Shown: positions 42,801 to 50,758, counted from the first letter of the stretch. The stretch: DNA of 64,000 nucleotides from Microbacterium ulmi (GCF_011759705.1 NZ_JAAOZF010000001.1:617152-681151); one strand, 5' to 3'. The notes: generated by a model not told the origin, from the letters alone. A program made the numbers and translations.

Positions 42801-43087
42801 GGCCCTTCGCGGTGGGCTACGGCGCGGGCATCTCGTATGTGCCGGGCGGATCGATCGGCGACAACCTCGCGAGCTTCCTCGTCTACTCGCTCGTGGCCTC
42901 GACGATCACCTGGGACACCCTCCGCGCCGTGACGACGGTGATCGGCCTCGTCGTCGTGGGGCGGCCTGTGCTCGCCGCGCTGCGTCGCGCGAAGCCCGTC
43001 ACCGCCGCGACTCCGACCTCGGCCTCGCCTTCGCGCGGCGCCGCAGCGACCGCGCGATCGAGCCGAGCGACCGCGCCGTCGAGCTGA
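39887..43087 (+). CDS. Single-polypeptide ECF transporter (T-A-A-S fusion)
   Basis: A 1066-aa protein from GTG 39887. Residues 1-170: EcfT-like membrane part ending in ALELRGFAG. Residues 180-400: first ATPase with GQTGSGKST, LQHPRDAF, LSAGE, ILLLVDEPLADLD and VVVAEHR. Residues 433-640: second ATPase with GPNGAGKSS, LSVGERRCLA, LVLLVDEPTRGLD and LLATHD. Residues about 641-785: a Pro/Thr/Arg/His-rich linker with 17-residue repeats. Residues 790-1040: hydrophobic S-component-like domain (GIGPWLPFQMFACAWVGAGAG). ECF transporters take up vitamins. Here all modules, usually separate genes, are one ORF. Substrate is not shown by sequence. Confidence 0.88.
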   Translation: MTFRPGPLRAPAALAAGFIVVRVVYRVLFHGADGAGPVLLGFPQLRLPSPFAHVVMFGPATLGGLWDAAMSALPIALTILVFGLLNALFDVSRLFARASHRGPFRGVARALAIAWATLPSLADAVRSARFAQRLRGERGGLRLLSPILERTLERSTAVAAALELRGFAGRALEGSCERPVAMRDVSLGHGGRPVVRVDDLSLATGSLVLLSGQTGSGKSTLLRALAGLHSHVDGGSVAGSLLAVGHDRVAVPPRDTARTIGVVLQHPRDAFATDRVADEIGLALELRGVAPVIRDARVREVAERVGILPLLDRRLRGLSAGEATLVAIAAAIVEQPILLLVDEPLADLDGAFRVRITALLGALAHEAGMCVVVAEHRTEAFAGQADARLTLEAGRLVAGTDGRTPQISGSRSANRGPTRFDVPDRWSSADAPRVLAVRGLTVRHADAVAVRDVSLDLGAGEIVALSGPNGAGKSSLLAAIALPSRDAQIEVGGVHVERRTRAIALVPDASDDLFTCDTVAAECRRAERRAKRAGAASARLAGLLSLDPGGAEFAARLARHPRDLSVGERRCLAIALQTIDEPLVLLVDEPTRGLDAAAAALVAAALARHAAEGGAVLLATHDADFAAALADRILPMRDGCLTRASTPTRTPAHAPRTPDTRNAPTPTPAHDPRRPDTHDAPTRTPAHDPRTLDAADTRNAPTPAPTRTPTRTPADDPRRPDTRNAPIRTPADAPRTPDTRNAPTRTPAHAPLRPDTHDAPTPTRTPVHAPRRPHRHPAHPPRPGRARAALRRSAGKDVGALVVANLAALAAFLWPLVASALPAQAHVAVPYVALALAPLAVLVVLSLLDGTVRSAHSLALLGTLAAIGAAIRIVGTGVGGVEALFVLLILAGRALGARFGLLLGALTIALSAVVAGGIGPWLPFQMFACAWVGAGAGLLLRHVSRWAEIAMLIVYGILAAYAFGLIMNMWFWPFAVGYGAGISYVPGGSIGDNLASFLVYSLVASTITWDTLRAVTTVIGLVVVGRPVLAALRRAKPVTAATPTSASPSRGAAATARSSRATAPSS
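41091..41172. repeat. 82-nt inverted-repeat element inside the ECF gene
   Basis: Perfect 12-nt arms GCAGAACTCCAC (41091-41102) and GTGGAGTTCTGC (41161-41172) flank 58 nt. The element encodes the linker between the two ATPase domains (about residues 402-428), where extra sequence is tolerated. Confidence 0.75.
41815..42215. repeat. 51-bp coding minisatellite of the ECF linker
   Basis: About seven degenerate units encoding the pattern TRTPAHAPRTPDTRNAP (17 residues). All length changes between units are multiples of three. The strand bias is extreme (CCCCACCC runs on the plus strand). Confidence 0.9.
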
Positions 43088-43167
43088 GCGACCGCGCGGT
43101 CGGCCTCATCCTTCCACGTGCAGGTCCCGGGGCGTAGCGTCGTGCCCGGAACACGAGGAGGCTCAGG

Positions 43168-43461
43168 ATGCCGCAGGAGACCGCCACGCGAGGCAAGCGC
43201 ATCGCGCTCGGCGTGGGTGTGGGGGTCGTCGCCGCGCTCGTCGGCTTCTTCTCCTTCGCGCTCCTGCCGTTCGCGTACGTCCTCACGATCCTGGGACTCG
43301 CCCTCGCGGCGGTCGGGACGGTCGGCGTCGTCCTCCGGCAGCCCTGGGGTGCGCCCCTTCTCGGCGCGGGTGCCGGTCTCGTCGCGGGCCAGACCGCCTA
43401 CGTCGTGCTCGGCATCCTGCAGCCTGACGGCCCCGCCTGCGGCGGCACCGGCTGTCCGTAG
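43168..43461 (+). CDS. Small membrane protein, DUF6113-like
   Basis: A 97-aa protein with three hydrophobic helices (IALGVGVGVVAALVGFFSFALL, YVLTILGLALAAVGTVGVVL and APLLGAGAGLVAGQTAYVVLGIL) and a short Cys-containing tail (GPACGGTGCP). It resembles DUF6113-type small actinobacterial membrane proteins. That name is tentative and no function is known. GAGGAG lies 5 nt before ATG 43168, and a TAGCGT box at 43135-43140 gives a leadered mRNA, unlike most genes around it. It lies 80 bp after the ECF transporter. Confidence 0.65.
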   Translation: MPQETATRGKRIALGVGVGVVAALVGFFSFALLPFAYVLTILGLALAAVGTVGVVLRQPWGAPLLGAGAGLVAGQTAYVVLGILQPDGPACGGTGCP

Positions 43462-43480
43462 GCCTTTCCACCCGTTCGCG

Positions 43481-43566
43481 CCCCGAGATCGGCCACCCCG
43501 CGCCGCCCGGTGCCCCGAGATCGGCCACTCCACCGAGCCCGCGTGCAACCCGAGATCGGTCGCTCC
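43481..43566. repeat. Degenerate CCCGAGATCGGCCAC repeat, three copies
   Basis: Copies start near 43481, 43513 and 43547 (the last reads CCGAGATCGGTCGC). GAGATCGG lies around a short self-complementary CCGAGATCGG core. The region separates the convergent genes at 43168 and metH. Confidence 0.7.
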
Positions 43567-43631
43567 GTCCGGGTCGCGTGCGCCGGGCGGGATGCCGCAT
43601 CCCGACGAGCCGATCGATGACGCGGCGGCGA

Positions 43632-46600
43632 TCAGACCGAGAAGTACTTCGCCTCGGGGTGGTGGAACACGAACGCGTCCGTCGACTGCTCGGGGTGCAG
43701 CTGCAGCTCGTCGCTGAGCTCGACGCCCATCCGCTCGGGGCGCAGGAGCTCGACGACCTTGCGCCGGTCCTCCATGTCGGGGCACGCGGGGTAGCCGAGC
43801 GAGAAGCGCGCGCCGCGGTACTCGAGCTTGAACAGGCCCGCCGTCTCGGTCGGATCCTCGTCCGCGAAACCCAGCTCGGAGCGGATCCTCGCGTGCCAGA
43901 ACTCGGCGAGCGCTTCCGTGAGCTGCATCACGAGGCCGTTGAGCTCGTAGTAGTCGCGATAGTGATCGCCCGCGAACAGCTCAGCCGTCACCTCGTCGAT
44001 GTGCGCGCCGGCCGTCACGAGCTGCACGGGGAGCACGTCGACCTGGCGGGAGTCGCGCGAACGCACGAAGTCCGCCAAGCAGAGGTGCCGATCGCGGCGC
44101 TGGCGGGGGAAGCGGAAACGCAGGCGCTCCATGCCGAGTGCGCGGCGCGCGCCCTCGACGGGCTCAGGGAGCGACGCGCCCGGAGCGGGAAGCGAGAGCG
44201 ACCCGCCGTCCGGCGCGAGCAGCCCCGGCGTGCCGAGGATGCCCGACGGGTCGTCGCCGTGATGGAGCACGACGACGTCATCCCCCTCCGAGACGACGGG
44301 GAAGTATCCGTACGCGATCGAGGCGTCGAGCATCCCCTCCCCGAGGATGCGGTCGAGCCAGTACCGCAGCCGCGGCCGCCCCTCGCTCTCCACGAGCTCT
44401 TCGTACGACGGTCCGTCGGAGCCGCGGCCAGGCTTGAGTCCCCACTGGCCCATGAAGGTCGCCCGCTCGTCGAGGTAGGCGGCGAAGTCGGCGAGCGCGA
44501 CGCCGCGCACGATCCGCGTTCCCCAGAACGGCGGTGACGGCACCGGATTGTCGGATGCCGCATCCGACCGCGCCGGCATCGCGTCGGGCTCGGTCAGGGT
44601 GAGTCGCGACCCCTCGCGGTGGATGCGCTTCTTCAAGGCGGGAAGACCCACGGAGTCCGGGTCGGCGCCGCGCGCGACGCGTACGAGCGGCTCCATGAGC
44701 GCGAGCCCCTCGAAGGCGTCCTTCGCGTACCGGACCTCTCCGTCGAAGAGGCCCGCGAGGTCGTCTTCGACGTAGGCGCGCGTCAGCGCCGCACCGCCGA
44801 GGATGACGGGCCAGCGCTTCGCGAGGCCCCGAGCCTGCAGCTCCTGAAGGTTCTCCTTCATGACGACGGTCGACTTGACGAGCAGTCCCGACATGCCGAT
44901 GACGTCCGCATCGTGCTCCTCGGCAGCGGCGATGATGTCGGCGATCGGCTGCTTGATGCCGAGGTTGACGACGTCGTACCCGTTGTTGGTCAGGATGATG
45001 TCGACGAGGTTCTTGCCGATGTCGTGCACGTCGCCGCGGACCGTCGCCAGCACGATGCGACCCTTGCCCGAGGCATCCGACTTCTCCATGTGGGGTTCGA
45101 GCGATGCCACGGCCGCCTTCATGACCTCGGCGGACTGCAGCACGAACGGCAGCTGCATCTCTCCCGCCCCGAACCGCTCGCCGACCACCTTCATGCCGTG
45201 AAGGAGGTGGTCGTTGATGATGCCGAGCGCCGTCATGCCCTCCGAGCGCGCGAGGTCGAGGTCGGCCTCCAGGCCCTTCGCGTCGCCGTCGATGATGCGG
45301 CGCTCGAGCCTCTGGCCCGTCGGCAGCGCCGCGAGCTCGGCGGCGCGCTGATCGCGCAGCGCCGCCGTGTCGACGCCCGCGAACAGGTCGAGCATGACGG
45401 CGAGCGGGTCGTACGTCGTGGCGCCGTCGGCGTCGTACTCGCGGCGGTCCCACATGAGGTCGAGCGCGACCTTGCGCTGCTCGTCCGAGATCGAGGCGAG
45501 GGGCACGATCTTGGCGGCGTCGATGATGCCCGACGAGAGCCCCGCCTCGACGGCCTCGTGCAGGAACACGGAGTTCACGACGATCCGCGCGGCCGGATTG
45601 AGGCCGAAAGAGACGTTCGAGACGCCGAGCGTCGTGTGGATGCCGGGGTACGCGGCCGTGAGACGACGGATGGCCTCGATCGTCTCGATCGCGTCGCGCC
45701 GTGTCTCCTCCTGACCCGTCGCGATGGGGAACGTCAGGCAGTCGACGACGATGTCCGACACGCGCATCCCCCACTCGCCGACGAGCGAGTCGATCAGCCG
45801 CGAGGCGATGCGCACCTTGTCGTCCGCCGTGCGTGCCTGGCCGTGCTCGTCGATCGTGAGCGCGACGACGGCCGTGCCGTGCTCCTTCACGAGCGGCATG
45901 ATCCGCCCGAACCGCGAGGTCGGCCCGTCGCCGTCCTCGAAGTTGACGGAGTTGACGACGGGACGCCCCCCGATGAGCTCGAGGCCCGCGCGGATGACGG
46001 CGGGCTCGGTCGAGTCGATGACGAGCGGGAGAGTGGATGCCGAGGCCAGGCGCGAGACGATCTCGCGCACATCGGCGACTCCGTCTCGGCCGACGTAGTC
46101 GACGCACACGTCGAGCAGGTGCGCTCCGACGCGGATCTGGCTGCGCGCGATCTCGACGCAGTCGTCGAAGCGCCCGTCGAGCATCGCCTCGCGGAACGCC
46201 TTCGAGCCGTTCGCGTTGGTGCGCTCGCCGATCGCGAGGTACGAGGCATCCTGATCGAACGACACGTGCTGGTAGAGGGATGCCACACCCGGCTCGGGCT
46301 CGACGACCGGCATCGGGCTCCCCACGATCCGCGACCGCGAGCGCGACGCCAGCGATACGTACTCCACCGCCGCGTCAGGCGGCAGGTCGTCTCGCATCGC
46401 TCGCGACACGACGGGGACTTCGCGCAGCCGCTCGACGACGGCGGCGAGGTGCTCGGGAGTCGTGCCGCAGCATCCGCCGACGAGGCCGACCCCGAACTCG
46501 CGCACGAACTGCTCGTGCGCCGTCGCCAGCTCGGCGGGCGTCAGCGGATAGTGCGCGCCGTCGGCGGTCAGGACGGGAAGGCCCGCGTTCGGCATGCACG

Positions 46601-47405
46601 CGATCGTCACCCCGGAGTGCTTCGAGAGGTGCCGCAGGTGCTCGCTCATCTCGGCGGGGCCCGTCGCGCAGTTGAGCCCGATCGCGTCGACGCCGAGCGG
46701 CTCGATCGCCGTCAGCGCCGCGCCGATCTCGCTGCCCATGAGCATCGTCCCCGTGGTCTCGACCGTCACCTCCACGAAGATCGGCAGGCGGATGCCGCGG
46801 CTCACGATCGCCTGCCTGCAGCCGTTGACGGCGGCCTTCGTCTGCAGCAGGTCCTGCGAGGTCTCGACGAGCAGAGCGTCGGCCCCGCCGTCGATGAGCC
46901 CTTCCGCCTGCTCCGCGAACGTTCGCCTGAGGTGGTCGTACGTCGTGTGTCCGAGGCTCGGCAGCTTCGTGCCGGGGCCGATCGAGCCGAGCACCCACCG
47001 CATCCGCCCGTCTCTCTCCTCGGCGGCCTCGACCCGCTCGCGCGCGATGCGTGCGCCCGCCGCGGCGAGCTCGGCGATGCGGTCGTCGATGCCGTAGTCC
47101 GAGAGGTTCGACCAGTTGGCGCCGAACGTGTTGGTCTCGATCGCGTCGATCCCGGTCGCGAGGTACTCGTCGTGGATCGCCGCGATCAGGTCGGGACGGC
47201 TCACGTTGAGGATCTCGTTGCAGCCCTCGAGCTGCCGATAGTCCTCGAGCGTCGGCTCGTGCCGCTGCAGCATCGTGCCCATCGCGCCGTCGGCGATCAC
47301 GACGCGCGAGACGAGCGCGTCGAGCAGGGCCTGCGAGCGCTCGGTGCGTGCGATCCCGTCGATGTCGAGGTCGAAGCGGGGGGCACGGGTGGGGGCTGGG
47401 CTCAC
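43632..47405 (-). CDS. metH: Cobalamin-dependent methionine synthase
   Basis: A 1257-aa four-module enzyme. The homocysteine domain (1-~340) has DGAMGTMLQ and zinc ligands in GLNCATG and GGCCGTTP. The pterin-binding domain (~360-640) has AIGERTNANGSKAFREA and FEDGDGP. The B12 domain (~660-900) has GDVHDIGKN with the cobalt-ligand His and GMSGLLVKST. The activation domain (~930-1257) has RYWLDR and the ending GLFKLEYRGARFSLGYPACPDMEDR. It methylates homocysteine from methyl-tetrahydrofolate. GTG 47405 is leaderless (TAGAAT, 6 nt), leaving no room for a B12 riboswitch. Confidence 0.97.
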   Translation of the reverse strand: MSPAPTRAPRFDLDIDGIARTERSQALLDALVSRVVIADGAMGTMLQRHEPTLEDYRQLEGCNEILNVSRPDLIAAIHDEYLATGIDAIETNTFGANWSNLSDYGIDDRIAELAAAGARIARERVEAAEERDGRMRWVLGSIGPGTKLPSLGHTTYDHLRRTFAEQAEGLIDGGADALLVETSQDLLQTKAAVNGCRQAIVSRGIRLPIFVEVTVETTGTMLMGSEIGAALTAIEPLGVDAIGLNCATGPAEMSEHLRHLSKHSGVTIACMPNAGLPVLTADGAHYPLTPAELATAHEQFVREFGVGLVGGCCGTTPEHLAAVVERLREVPVVSRAMRDDLPPDAAVEYVSLASRSRSRIVGSPMPVVEPEPGVASLYQHVSFDQDASYLAIGERTNANGSKAFREAMLDGRFDDCVEIARSQIRVGAHLLDVCVDYVGRDGVADVREIVSRLASASTLPLVIDSTEPAVIRAGLELIGGRPVVNSVNFEDGDGPTSRFGRIMPLVKEHGTAVVALTIDEHGQARTADDKVRIASRLIDSLVGEWGMRVSDIVVDCLTFPIATGQEETRRDAIETIEAIRRLTAAYPGIHTTLGVSNVSFGLNPAARIVVNSVFLHEAVEAGLSSGIIDAAKIVPLASISDEQRKVALDLMWDRREYDADGATTYDPLAVMLDLFAGVDTAALRDQRAAELAALPTGQRLERRIIDGDAKGLEADLDLARSEGMTALGIINDHLLHGMKVVGERFGAGEMQLPFVLQSAEVMKAAVASLEPHMEKSDASGKGRIVLATVRGDVHDIGKNLVDIILTNNGYDVVNLGIKQPIADIIAAAEEHDADVIGMSGLLVKSTVVMKENLQELQARGLAKRWPVILGGAALTRAYVEDDLAGLFDGEVRYAKDAFEGLALMEPLVRVARGADPDSVGLPALKKRIHREGSRLTLTEPDAMPARSDAASDNPVPSPPFWGTRIVRGVALADFAAYLDERATFMGQWGLKPGRGSDGPSYEELVESEGRPRLRYWLDRILGEGMLDASIAYGYFPVVSEGDDVVVLHHGDDPSGILGTPGLLAPDGGSLSLPAPGASLPEPVEGARRALGMERLRFRFPRQRRDRHLCLADFVRSRDSRQVDVLPVQLVTAGAHIDEVTAELFAGDHYRDYYELNGLVMQLTEALAEFWHARIRSELGFADEDPTETAGLFKLEYRGARFSLGYPACPDMEDRRKVVELLRPERMGVELSDELQLHPEQSTDAFVFHHPEAKYFSV

Positions 47406-47411
47406 CGCGCG

Positions 47412-47417
47412 ATTCTA
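47412..47417 (-). promoter_or_regulatory. Leaderless -10 box of metH
   Basis: TAGAAT on the minus strand, 6 nt from GTG 47405. Confidence 0.65.
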
Positions 47418-47563
47418 TCGAGCCGCCTCTCGCGCCCGACCAGGGCAGGGCGCGGCATCCGGAGTCAGCCGTTCTCGGCGTGGCGCCACGCGAGCCGGCG
47501 CGTGACGAGATCCCCGTCGTAGTCGGGAGGGAGTGTCGAGACGAGGTATGCGCTCAGCCTGGA

Positions 47564-47622
47564 GCGGGGCGGGGATGCCGCGATCCCGGCATCCCCGCCC
47601 CGCCGCCCGCCGAACGGCGGGC
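47564..47622 (-). terminator. Double terminator after the HAAS gene
   Basis: Seventeen-bp perfect stem (47564-47580 with 47587-47603) and an adjacent 8-bp stem GCCCGCCG/CGGCGGGC (47605-47612 with 47615-47622) directly after the stop at 47624. They insulate metH. The rest of 47406-47563 holds no recognisable gene. A short minus-strand frame there (ending RRLAWRHAENG) has no start codon. Confidence 0.8.
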
Positions 47623-47623
47623 G

Positions 47624-48589
47624 TCACCGTGCGCGACGCGCCTTGAGGAATCCGTCGACGGAGTCCCAGACCGCGACGCCGACGATGACGAAGCCGACGA
47701 TCACGGTGAGGACCGTCACGGCCTCGCCGATGTCGGCCCCGACCGACTCGAGGGCCGTGACGAATCCCGGGTTCACGAGCCGCTCGTCCCACAGGAGCCA
47801 GAGCGCGGGAAGCGCCACGACGACGTCGAGCACCGTGTTGGCGATCGCGAGGCCCCACGTCCAGCCGCGGCGCGCGTACACCAGGATCGCGAAGACCGCC
47901 TCGATCGCCATCGCGACGAACAGCGCCCCGATCCACCACGGCCACAGGCCGGGATCGAGGAAGGAGATCCATTCGCCGCCGAGACACGCGGCGCCGAGGA
48001 GGTGGTCCCACAGGATCGCGCCGGCAGCGACCAGCAGGAACACGATGGATGCGATGAGGTCGCCGAAGCCCGTGCCGCGATCGCGCGGCTCGGGCAGCTG
48101 GTCGGGTGTCCACGACGACATGCCCATGTCGGGCCGCTTCACGCCGGTGCGCTCGAGGATCGCGAAGACGACGGTCACCCAGAACGCGAGGTGGACGATG
48201 ACGCCGATCACGACCGAGACGACGGTGCCGACGACCTCGCCGAACGACGCGCCCGCGAGCACCTGGCCGAGCGCGACGCCGAACGCGGCGCACGCCGGGA
48301 CGATCGCCAGCAGCAGCTTCAGCAGCCGCCGCCAGTCGAGGTAGAACGCGGGGCCGATGAGATGGAGCGGCCGGTCGGCGTACCCGGCTGCGAGCTTCGC
48401 GGGGTCGCCGAGCTCGGTCAGCACGGCCCGCTCCGCGGCATCCTGCGGCTGGCCGTCGTCGACGCGGGCGTCGATCTGGTCGGCGATCGATGCGCGCAGC
48501 TCGGCGGCGACGTCGTCGCGCTGCTTCTCGGGAACGGCCCGCACGACGGCGAGCACGTAGCGGTCGGTGAGGGTTGTGGTGGCGTTCAT
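47624..48589 (-). CDS. HAAS/permease-prefix-domain membrane protein (second pair)
   Basis: A 321-aa protein. The N-terminal helical domain (VLAVVRAVPEKQRDDVAAELRASIADQID... ERAVLTELGDPAKLAAGYAD) is of the HAAS type. It is followed by six or seven helices with conserved aromatic residues (FYLDWRRLLKLLL, GWTWGLAIANTVLDVV). It starts 2 nt after the PadR stop and is presumably coupled to it. Its sequence is only distantly like the 29653 protein, so the two PadR/HAAS pairs are not a recent duplication. Membrane partner of the adjacent PadR is the likely role. Confidence 0.84.
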   Translation of the reverse strand: MNATTTLTDRYVLAVVRAVPEKQRDDVAAELRASIADQIDARVDDGQPQDAAERAVLTELGDPAKLAAGYADRPLHLIGPAFYLDWRRLLKLLLAIVPACAAFGVALGQVLAGASFGEVVGTVVSVVIGVIVHLAFWVTVVFAILERTGVKRPDMGMSSWTPDQLPEPRDRGTGFGDLIASIVFLLVAAGAILWDHLLGAACLGGEWISFLDPGLWPWWIGALFVAMAIEAVFAILVYARRGWTWGLAIANTVLDVVVALPALWLLWDERLVNPGFVTALESVGADIGEAVTVLTVIVGFVIVGVAVWDSVDGFLKARRAR

Positions 48590-48591
48590 GG

Positions 48592-48927
48592 TCAGTCCTT
48601 CTCAGGGAGCGCGTCGATCGCGACGGCGATCGCGCGGAACTCGTCGGTGAGGGCGGCCGCGAGCCGGGATCCGGCCGGGCTCGTGCGGTAGAACTTGCGG
48701 GGCCTGGCCTCGTCGGTGTTCCACTCGCTCGTGAGGTGACCCTGCTTCTCGAGTCGGCGAAGCAGGGGGTAGAGCGTGTTGGCGTCGGTGTCGAACCCGC
48801 GCGCGCTCAGCTCTTCGAGCAGTCCGTAGCCGTAGCCCGGCTCGCTCAGGAGTTTCAGGCACGCGAGGACGACGGTGCCGCGCCGCAGCTCCTGCAGGTG
48901 CGTGTCGAGCGCTTCGTTCTCGGTCAT
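48592..48927 (-). CDS. PadR-family transcriptional regulator (second pair)
   Basis: A 111-aa PadR-s1 protein: LQELRRGTVVLACLKLLSEPGYGYGLLEELS, recognition region DANTLYPLLRRLEKQGHL, and the wing EWNTDEARPRKFYRTSPAG. ATG 48927 is 7 nt from TACAGT (leaderless), the same box and spacing as the other padR. A TGTGTG-T-CACACA palindrome sits in its own promoter spacer, so autorepression is expected. Followed by the HAAS membrane protein. Confidence 0.93.
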   Translation of the reverse strand: MTENEALDTHLQELRRGTVVLACLKLLSEPGYGYGLLEELSARGFDTDANTLYPLLRRLEKQGHLTSEWNTDEARPRKFYRTSPAGSRLAAALTDEFRAIAVAIDALPEKD

Positions 48928-48934
48928 GGATCAC

Positions 48935-48964
48935 ACTGTACTGTGTGTCACACACTATAGTCAA
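48935..48964 (-). promoter_or_regulatory. Promoter and operator of the second PadR gene
   Basis: -35 TTGACT (48959-48964), 18-nt spacer, -10 TACAGT (48935-48940). The spacer contains TGTGTG-T-CACACA (48942-48954), placed to block RNA polymerase. Confidence 0.65.
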
Positions 48965-49028
48965 GCACACATCGATGGATGCCGAACACTGAGGAGGTCG
49001 GGAACGCGCGGTCTGAGAGGATGGCGCC

Positions 49029-50021
49029 GTGGACCTGCCTGCGCTCTCCGACCTCATCGCGACAGCGCGCGTCGTGACGCTTCCCCTCGCGACGCGCTTC
49101 CGCGGCATCGACGTGCGCGAGGCGCTCCTGCTCGAGGGTCCCGAGGGCTGGACGGAGTTCTCCCCCTTCGTCGAGTACGACGACGTCGAGGCCTCGGCAT
49201 GGCTCGCGGCCGCCATCGACTTCGGATGGATGCCGCAGCCCGCGCCCGTGCGCCGCGAGATCCCCGTCAACGCGACGGTGCCGGCGGTGGACGCGGCATC
49301 CGTCGCCCGCGTCCTCGCGCGCTTCGACGGCTGCCGCACGGCGAAGGTCAAGGTCGCCGAGCGCGGTCAGCGCCTCGCCGACGACGTCGCCCGCGTGCGG
49401 GCCGTGCGAGCCGCGATGGGACCGGAGGGGCGGATCCGCGTCGACGCCAACGGCGGGTGGAACCTCGACGAGGCCGAGCACGCGCTGCACGCGCTCGCGG
49501 AGTTCGACCTCGAGTACGCCGAGCAGCCGTGCGCGACGGTCGACGAGCTCGCGCAGCTGCGGCGGCGCGTCACGCACATGGGCATCCCGATCGCGGCGGA
49601 CGAGAGCGTGCGCAAGGCGTCCGACCCGCTCGCGGTCGCACGCGCGGGCGCGGCCGACCTCCTCGTCGTGAAGGCGCAGCCGCTCGGAGGCGTGCGCCGC
49701 GCGCTCGAGATCGTCGCCGAGGCGGGGCTCCCCGCCGTCGTCTCGAGCGCACTCGACACGTCGGTCGGCCTGTCGATGGGCGTCGCCCTCGCGGCGGCGC
49801 TGCCGTCGCTCGAGTTCGACTGCGGCCTGGGGACGGCATCCCTGTTCACGGCGGATGTCGCCGCCCCGCCGCTCGCACCGCGCGGCGGCGTGCTTCCGGT
49901 CGGCCGCGTGGCGCCCGATCCGGGCCTGCTCGACGGGCTCGCGGCATCCGCCGGGCGTCGCGACTGGTGGCTCTCGCGGGTGGAGCGCTGTCACGCGCTT
50001 CTCTCGGCGGGCGAGCGCTGA
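49029..50021 (+). CDS. menC: o-Succinylbenzoate synthase
   Basis: A 330-aa enolase-superfamily enzyme. CRTAKVKV carries the catalytic KxK pair, and metal ligands are in VDANGGWN, EYAEQPC and AADES. KAQPLGG holds the second Lys, and the C-terminal ALDTSVGLSMGVALAAALP block is typical of MenC. It dehydrates SHCHC to o-succinylbenzoate, feeding MenE. About 10 kb away from menB/menE. GTG 49029 has GAGGAT 6 nt upstream, a weak leaderless candidate. Confidence 0.93.
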   Translation: MDLPALSDLIATARVVTLPLATRFRGIDVREALLLEGPEGWTEFSPFVEYDDVEASAWLAAAIDFGWMPQPAPVRREIPVNATVPAVDAASVARVLARFDGCRTAKVKVAERGQRLADDVARVRAVRAAMGPEGRIRVDANGGWNLDEAEHALHALAEFDLEYAEQPCATVDELAQLRRRVTHMGIPIAADESVRKASDPLAVARAGAADLLVVKAQPLGGVRRALEIVAEAGLPAVVSSALDTSVGLSMGVALAAALPSLEFDCGLGTASLFTADVAAPPLAPRGGVLPVGRVAPDPGLLDGLAASAGRRDWWLSRVERCHALLSAGER

Positions 50022-50113
50022 CGCCAGGTCAGCGCGCCACGGTCACGCGAGGCGGGCTTCGACGCGTCTCGTTCGACCCGTCCGGCCCTCTCGAGGCAGG
50101 ATGCTGAGCTCGG

Positions 50114-50758
50114 TCAGCGCGGCTCGATGAGCAGCTGAGCAACCCCCGCGAGCTGCGCGTTGGTGAGTCCGCGGACCTGCTCGTGGTCGAGGCCCGCCAT
50201 CGTGGCCCGGACGGTCGCGCTCTCCCACACGGTCAGCATGAGGCCTGCCGCCTCCTCGGGCGGGACGCGCAGCGACAGGCCGCCCGCGTCGCCGATGTCG
50301 GCGATGATCTGCGCGACGCTGCGTCGCAGCTCGTCGTCCTGCGCGAGGTGCGCTGCAGCGAGCGCGGGGTCGCGCAGAGCGTGGTTGCGGATCTCGCTCA
50401 TGAGCAGGATGCCGAGCCGGTCGTCGCCCGTCTCGCCGAGCACGAGCTGGACCATCTCGAGGGCGCTCTGGGCCGTGATCTCGACCCCGTCGCGCGCGAG
50501 CTCCGCGACGCGCTCCGTCACGACGGCGACGCGCTCGCGCGAGACCCTGCCGGCGAGCTCGAGGAAGAGCTCGTCCTTCGTCGCGAAGTTGGAGTAGAAG
50601 GCGCCGCGCGTGAAGCCCGCACGCTCGCAGATGGCCTCGACGGACGCCGCGTCGAGTCCGACCTCGGCGAAGACCTCGGCGGCGGCATCCAGCAGGCGCT
50701 GCCGGGTGGCCTCGCGACGGCGCGACGTGGCGATCTCGGCGACCTGCGTATCGGTCAT
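50114..50758 (-). CDS. TetR-family transcriptional regulator
   Basis: A 214-aa regulator. The N-terminal HTH (TRQRLLDAAAEVFAEVGLDAASVEAICERAGFTRGAFYSNFATKDELFLEL) is of classical TetR form, with the all-helical ligand domain after it. GGAGGAGG precedes ATG 50758. It is divergent from the MMPL exporter. Two GATAC-N6-GTATC sites lie between them and are the obvious targets, so it most likely represses itself and the exporter operon. Ligand unknown. Confidence 0.92.
   Translation of the reverse strand: MTDTQVAEIATSRRREATRQRLLDAAAEVFAEVGLDAASVEAICERAGFTRGAFYSNFATKDELFLELAGRVSRERVAVVTERVAELARDGVEITAQSALEMVQLVLGETGDDRLGILLMSEIRNHALRDPALAAAHLAQDDELRRSVAQIIADIGDAGGLSLRVPPEEAAGLMLTVWESATVRATMAGLDHEQVRGLTNAQLAGVAQLLIEPR

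Noticed and set aside
47440..47560. Short minus-strand gene encoding a peptide ending RRLAWRHAENG
   Set aside because: There is no ATG, GTG or TTG with a ribosome binding site in frame. It is at best a relic.
47406..47620. Cobalamin riboswitch upstream of metH
   Set aside because: metH has TAGAAT 6 nt before its GTG, so no leader RNA. The upstream DNA shows two terminator hairpins of the opposite gene set and no B12-box.
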